Positions 5,818 through 9,391 of a stretch of 9,391 nt of DNA are shown one piece after another. The stretch covers positions 1-9,391 of the forward strand of contig JAJZVE010000138.1 in the NCBI GenBank assembly GCA_021845835.1, read 5' to 3'. This DNA is from Pseudomonadota bacterium. Its GTDB lineage: Bacteria; Pseudomonadota; Alphaproteobacteria; Acetobacterales; Acetobacteraceae. The stretch's first letter is position 1; every line of letters starts with the position of its first letter. Below the pieces are notes generated by a model. It was not told the origin of the DNA and searched no databases. It was given only the letters and a program-made list of their open reading frames with translations. A program made the position numbers and the translations under genes.

Positions 5818-5919
5818 ACGCCGCAGTTAAGGAGGGTTTACGCCTGTTCTCAACAGAAAACTGACAAGCCGGGTATTGCCCCGACCGATCCGGGCGCCGG
5901 CCGCAGCGAGGAACTGGAC

Positions 5920-7275
5920 ATGCAGGAAAACGTGATGCGTGCGATCGAGACAGCGCTCGACGACCGGCCGGCGGACGGGGTGTTCAGGGTCAGCCGCGAC
6001 ATCTTCACCGACCCCGAGATCTTCGAGCTGGAGATGAAGCATATTTTCGAGGGTAACTGGATCTATCTTGCCCACGAAAGCCAGATTCCGCAGCCGAACG
6101 ACTATCTGACGCTGCATATGGGCCGCACGCCGGTGGTGATCGCGCGGGACCGCAAGGGCGCGCTGCGCGCCTTCGTCAATGCGTGCAGCCATCGCGGCGC
6201 CATGCTCTGCCGGCACAAGCGGGCCAGCAAGGCGACCTTCACTTGCCCGTTCCATGGCTGGACCTTCAGCAATACCGGCCGCCTGCTCAAGGTGAAGGAC
6301 CCCGAGAATGCCGGCTATCCCGAAGGGTTCAACACCGATGGCTCGCATGATCTCACCCCGGTGGCGCGGTTCGAGTCCTATCGCGGTTTCCTGTTCGGCA
6401 GCCTGAACCCGGACGTGCAGCCGCTGGCCGCGCATCTCGGCGATGCGGCGCGGATGATCGACCTGATCGTCGACCAGTCGCCGCAGGGGTTGGAGGTGCT
6501 GCGCGGCAGCTCGACCTATGTCTATGACGGTAACTGGAAGCTCCAGACCGAGAACGGCGCGGATGGCTATCATGTCAGCGCGGTGCACTGGAATTACGCC
6601 GCCACCACCAGCCGGCGGAAGACCGAGGCGCGGGTGGACAATGTGCGGGCGATGAGCGCAGGCGGCTGGGCGCGCCAGGGCGGCGGGTTCTATTCGTTCG
6701 AGAACGGTCACCTGCTGCTGTGGTCGCAATGGGAAAACCCCGAGGACCGGCCGATCTGGGACCGCCGCGAGGAACTCGCCGCGACAATGGGTGCGGCGCG
6801 GGCCGAGTGGATGGTGCAGCGCTCGCGCAATCTCTGCCTCTATCCGAACGTTTACCTAATGGATCAGTTCGGCTCGCAGATCCGCCAGTTCCGCCCGCTC
6901 TCGGTCGATCGCACGGAGGTGACGATCTACTGCATCGCCCCGGTGGGCGAGGCGCCGGAGGCGCGGGCGCGGCGCATTCGTCAATACGAGGATTTCTTCA
7001 ACGCGAGCGGCATGGCCACGCCGGACGACCTTGAGGAGTTCCGCTCGTGCCAGATGGCCTATCAGGGCCGGGCCGCGCGCTGGAACGACATGTCGCGCGG
7101 GGCGGCGCACTGGATCGAGGGGCCGGACGAGGCGGCGCGCGCGATCGGCATCGCGCCGCGGCTGAGCGGCCGGCGCACCGAGGATGAGGGTTTGTTCGTG
7201 ATCCAGCACGCATTCTGGCGGGATGCGATGCGCCGCGCCCTCGGGCGCGAGGTTGCAACCGGAGACGCGTCATGA
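5920..7275 (+). CDS. benA: Benzoate 1,2-dioxygenase large (alpha) subunit
   Basis: A 451-residue Rieske oxygenase alpha subunit, very similar throughout to known BenA proteins. With BenB it forms the terminal oxygenase, which adds O2 to benzoate to give 1,2-dihydroxycyclohexa-3,5-diene-1-carboxylate in the cytoplasm. The Rieske cluster ligands are Cys89, His91, Cys109 and His112 (CSHRG and CPFHGW). The catalytic iron is held by His218 and His223 ([10 protein letters not shown]), with Asp215 bridging between subunits and a third ligand in PDD (368-370). The frame is open back to 5794, but the ATG at 5920 has GAGGA 7 bases upstream and gives the family's usual length; the ATG at 5935 is an alternative. 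It overlaps benB by four bases. Anthranilate dioxygenase (AntA) is the closest alternative, but the ben gene order and benD favour benzoate. Confidence 0.93.
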   Translation: MQENVMRAIETALDDRPADGVFRVSRDIFTDPEIFELEMKHIFEGNWIYLAHESQIPQPNDYLTLHMGRTPVVIARDRKGALRAFVNACSHRGAMLCRHKRASKATFTCPFHGWTFSNTGRLLKVKDPENAGYPEGFNTDGSHDLTPVARFESYRGFLFGSLNPDVQPLAAHLGDAARMIDLIVDQSPQGLEVLRGSSTYVYDGNWKLQTENGADGYHVSAVHWNYAATTSRRKTEARVDNVRAMSAGGWARQGGGFYSFENGHLLLWSQWENPEDRPIWDRREELAATMGAARAEWMVQRSRNLCLYPNVYLMDQFGSQIRQFRPLSVDRTEVTIYCIAPVGEAPEARARRIRQYEDFFNASGMATPDDLEEFRSCQMAYQGRAARWNDMSRGAAHWIEGPDEAARAIGIAPRLSGRRTEDEGLFVIQHAFWRDAMRRALGREVATGDAS

Positions 7276-7784
7276 GCGCCGCGCTCGACAGCGCCGCCGC
7301 GCTGCATCGGCGGATCGCCGATTTCCTGTATCACGAGGCGCGCTGCCTCGATGACCGGGAGTGGGACGCCTGGCTCGCCTGCTATGCGCCGGATGCCGAA
7401 TTCTGGATGCCCGCCTGGGATGATGACGACCGGCTCACCGAGGACCCGCAGACCGAGATCTCGCTGATCTGGTATGGCGACCGCGGCGGGCTGGAGGACC
7501 GGGTGTTCCGCATCCGCACCGATCGCTCGAGCGCGACCAGCCTGCCGGAGCCGCGAACCTCGCACAATATCAGCAATGTCGAGATCGTCGGGCGCGCGGG
7601 CGACACCGCAGAGATCCGGTTCAACTGGCTGACGCTGAGTTATCGCTACAAGACGACCGACCTTTATTTCGGCACCTCGTTCTACACGCTCGACCTTGCC
7701 GGCACGGCGCCGCTGATCCGGTGCAAGCGGGTCGTGCTGAAGAACGACTGCATTCACCAGGTTGTCGACATCTATCACATCTGA
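7272..7784 (+). CDS. benB: Benzoate 1,2-dioxygenase small (beta) subunit
   Basis: This 170-residue protein is the beta subunit of the benzoate dioxygenase terminal oxygenase. It holds no cofactor and forms the structural base of the alpha3beta3 hexamer. Family hallmarks are [34 protein letters not shown] in the first third, [20 protein letters not shown] in the middle, [17 protein letters not shown], and the end [17 protein letters not shown]. The fold is a cystatin-like alpha/beta cone. The length matches BenB. Its ATG overlaps the benA stop codon in ATGA, so translation is probably coupled and the two subunits are made in equal amounts. The benC gene follows after 15 bases. Confidence 0.93.
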   Translation: MSAALDSAAALHRRIADFLYHEARCLDDREWDAWLACYAPDAEFWMPAWDDDDRLTEDPQTEISLIWYGDRGGLEDRVFRIRTDRSSATSLPEPRTSHNISNVEIVGRAGDTAEIRFNWLTLSYRYKTTDLYFGTSFYTLDLAGTAPLIRCKRVVLKNDCIHQVVDIYHI

Positions 7785-7799
7785 GCCGGAGGCCAGGCC

Positions 7800-8816
7800 A
7801 TGACCGCGAGGATCGCGTTGAATTTCGAGGACGGCGTCACCCGGTTCGTCGATTGCCGGGCCGGCGAGACTGTGGCCGATGCCGCCTATCGCGAGGGGAT
7901 CAACATTCCGCTTGACTGCCGCGACGGCGCCTGCGGCACCTGCAAGTGCCGCGTGCAGTCCGGCGCGTTCGATGCCGGATCGTATATCGAGGAGGCGCTC
8001 GATGCCGACGAGGCGGCGGCGGGCTTCGCGCTCGCCTGCCAGATGCGGCCGCGCTCGGATCTCGCGATCGACATTCTCGCCACCAGTGCGGCCTGCCGCA
8101 CGGCGCCGCAGACGATCGAGGCGACGCTTTCCGCCGTCGAGATGTTATCGCCGACGGCGATCGGCTTCAGCGTCGAGACCGCGGCACCGCTCGGCTTCCT
8201 GCCGGGACAATATGTCAATGTCGGGATTCCCGGCACCGCGGAAACCCGCGCCTATTCCTTTGCCTCGGCGCCGGGGCGCACGCGGGCAACGTTCCTTGTC
8301 CGCAACATCCAGGAGGGGCGGATGAGCTTGTTCCTGCGCGGGGCGACGCCGGGGGTGCGGCTGTCACTCACCGGGCCGTCCGGCAGTTTCTACCTGCGCG
8401 ATGTCGCCCGGCCGCTGCTGTTCCTCGCCGGCGGCACCGGCCTTGCGCCGTTTCTCGCCATGCTGGAGCACCTCGCCGGCGAGGGATGCGCGCAGCCGGT
8501 CCGCCTCGTCTATGGCGTGACCCGCGACGAGGATCTGGTCGGCTGCGACCGGCTCGATGCGTTTGCCGCCCGCCTGCCGGGCTTTCACTACCGCACCGTG
8601 GTTGCCGCCGAGGCGAGCGCGCATCCGCGCCGCGGCTATGTCACCGGGCATGTCGAGCCCGACTGGCTCAATGGCGGCGATGTCGATGTCTATCTCTGCG
8701 GGCCGCCGATGATGGTCGATGCCGTGCGCGGCTGGCTCGGCGGTGCCAGGGTGGCACCCGCCGCCTTCCATTACGAGAAATTCGCGCCCGCAACGGCGCC
8801 GCGGGCGGCGGCCTGA
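7800..8816 (+). CDS. benC: Benzoate 1,2-dioxygenase electron transfer component (NADH reductase)
   Basis: A 338-residue reductase that carries electrons from NADH to the Rieske centre of BenAB. The N-terminal plant-type ferredoxin domain (1-95) binds a [2Fe-2S] cluster with Cys40, Cys45, Cys48 and Cys80 (CRDGACGTC and LACQM). The FAD domain (about 105-200) has the flavin motif RAYSFAS (150-156). The NAD domain (about 205-330) has GGTGLAPF (211-218) and CGPPMM (300-305), and the protein ends with the family's YEKF (325-328). Domain order and length match BenC. GGAGG at 7788-7792 lies 7 bases before the ATG. The benD start follows one base after its stop codon, which indicates coupled translation. 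All cofactor residues are present, so the enzyme should be active. Confidence 0.93.
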   Translation: MTARIALNFEDGVTRFVDCRAGETVADAAYREGINIPLDCRDGACGTCKCRVQSGAFDAGSYIEEALDADEAAAGFALACQMRPRSDLAIDILATSAACRTAPQTIEATLSAVEMLSPTAIGFSVETAAPLGFLPGQYVNVGIPGTAETRAYSFASAPGRTRATFLVRNIQEGRMSLFLRGATPGVRLSLTGPSGSFYLRDVARPLLFLAGGTGLAPFLAMLEHLAGEGCAQPVRLVYGVTRDEDLVGCDRLDAFAARLPGFHYRTVVAAEASAHPRRGYVTGHVEPDWLNGGDVDVYLCGPPMMVDAVRGWLGGARVAPAAFHYEKFAPATAPRAAA

Positions 8817-8817
8817 G

Positions 8818-9391
8818 ATGGACCTCCAGGTGCATCCGGGCCGCTTTGCCGGCAAGGTCGCGGTGGTGACCGGGGCGGCGCAGGGGATCGGCCGTGCGGT
8901 CGCGCTGCGGCTGGCGGCCGAGGGGGCGGCGCTCGCGCTTGTCGACCGCGCCGCGCTGGTCGACGCCGTGCGCGACGAGGCGGCCGGTGCCGCCAGCGCC
9001 ATCGCGCTGCACGAGGATCTCGAAACCTGGGAAGGTGCCGAGGCGGCGATGGCGGGCGCGCTCGCGCAATTCGGCCGGATCGACGTGCTGGTCAACAATG
9101 TCGGCGGCACGATCTGGGCGATGCCCTACGAGCGCTACGACGCGCCGCGCATCGAGGCGGAAATCCGCCGCTCGCTGTTCCCCACCCTCTGGTGCTGCCG
9201 CGCAGCGCTGCCGGCGATGCTCGCGGCACGGCAGGGGGCGATCGTCAATGTCTCGTCGGTGGCGACACGCGGCATCAACCGCGTGCCTTATGCCGCGGCG
9301 AAAGGCGGGGTGAACGCGATCACCACGTCACTCGCCTTCGAATGCGCCGAGCGCGGCGTGCGGGTCAATGCCGTCGCGCCGGGCTGGACCG
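8818..9391 (+). CDS. benD: Benzoate cis-diol dehydrogenase (3' end outside window)
   Basis: The first 191 residues of a short-chain dehydrogenase/reductase that closely follows BenD. BenD uses NAD+ to oxidise and decarboxylate the benzoate cis-diol to catechol. Visible motifs are the cofactor-binding TGAAQGIG (18-25), NNVGGTIWA (93-101, the family's version of NNAG), the catalytic serines in NVSSVATRGINR (144-155), and Tyr158 and Lys162 of the YxxxK active site. The stretch RRSLFPTLWCC (117-127) is characteristic of BenD rather than of general SDR enzymes. The frame is open to the window edge at APGWT; some 60-70 residues are missing. It is the fourth gene of the ben operon, directly after benC. 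Genes for catechol cleavage or benzoate uptake may follow beyond the window. Confidence 0.92.
   Translation, partial: MDLQVHPGRFAGKVAVVTGAAQGIGRAVALRLAAEGAALALVDRAALVDAVRDEAAGAASAIALHEDLETWEGAEAAMAGALAQFGRIDVLVNNVGGTIWAMPYERYDAPRIEAEIRRSLFPTLWCCRAALPAMLAARQGAIVNVSSVATRGINRVPYAAAKGGVNAITTSLAFECAERGVRVNAVAPGWT

Noticed and set aside
5814..5842. TTGGAC-N17-TTTACG as the benA promoter
   Set aside because: Spacing is right, but the -10 hexamer matches only three of six bases, so I do not list it as a feature.
5829..5852. Strong AAGGAGGG in the benA leader as the ribosome binding site of a leader peptide
   Set aside because: No ATG, GTG or TTG lies at a useful distance; only a CTG followed by five codons and a stop is present. 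That is too weak to call.
4950..5864. Long plus-strand open frame opposite the benM-like gene
   Set aside because: It is antisense to a clear LysR gene, is rich in biased residues and has no family resemblance. It is a typical shadow frame of GC-rich DNA.

Overview
The window is GC-rich (apart from a few AT-rich intergenic patches). It is most likely from a proteobacterium, probably an alphaproteobacterium: the bhcA/bhcR pair is best known from that class, and all gene styles fit. Genus cannot be told from the sequence alone. It reads as three small metabolic modules, each a divergent regulator/enzyme pair, joined by stretches that look like recombination scars.

Region 1 (1-2527). After the tail of an unrecognised plus-strand gene (1-231), a BhcA-like aspartate:glyoxylate aminotransferase (minus strand) faces a BhcR-like IclR-family regulator (plus strand) across 160 bp. 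These are the first enzyme and the regulator of the beta-hydroxyaspartate cycle. The partners bhcB, bhcC and bhcD are not next to bhcA, where they would be expected. A perfect 9-3-9 palindrome between the two genes, just upstream of a plausible bhcA promoter, is a good candidate operator.

Region 2 (2528-4735). A 390-bp non-coding patch holds an anonymous lower-GC stretch and then a broken piece of the 3' end of der (engA), a housekeeping GTPase gene. Next come a phytanoyl-CoA-dioxygenase-type Fe(II)/2-oxoglutarate oxygenase (minus) and a divergent LysR regulator (plus), with an AT-rich interrupted palindrome touching the regulator's start codon. The oxygenase gene ends in a rho-independent terminator that lies inside the der remnant.

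Region 3 (4798-9391). A short orphan reading frame with a good ribosome binding site is followed by a benzoate degradation operon. A BenM/CatM-like LysR regulator (minus) faces benA-benB-benC-benD (plus; benD runs off the window). BenAB with the reductase BenC converts benzoate to its cis-diol; BenD oxidises this to catechol. An ATAC-N7-GTAT site, the classical BenM/CatM geometry, sits over the regulator's Shine-Dalgarno sequence. No catechol-cleavage (cat) genes are in view.

I see no CRISPR array, tRNA, rRNA, intact insertion sequence or evidently new multi-gene system. The points most worth a second look are the bhcA/bhcR pair without its partners, the two candidate operators, the der scar and the terminator region of the oxygenase gene.
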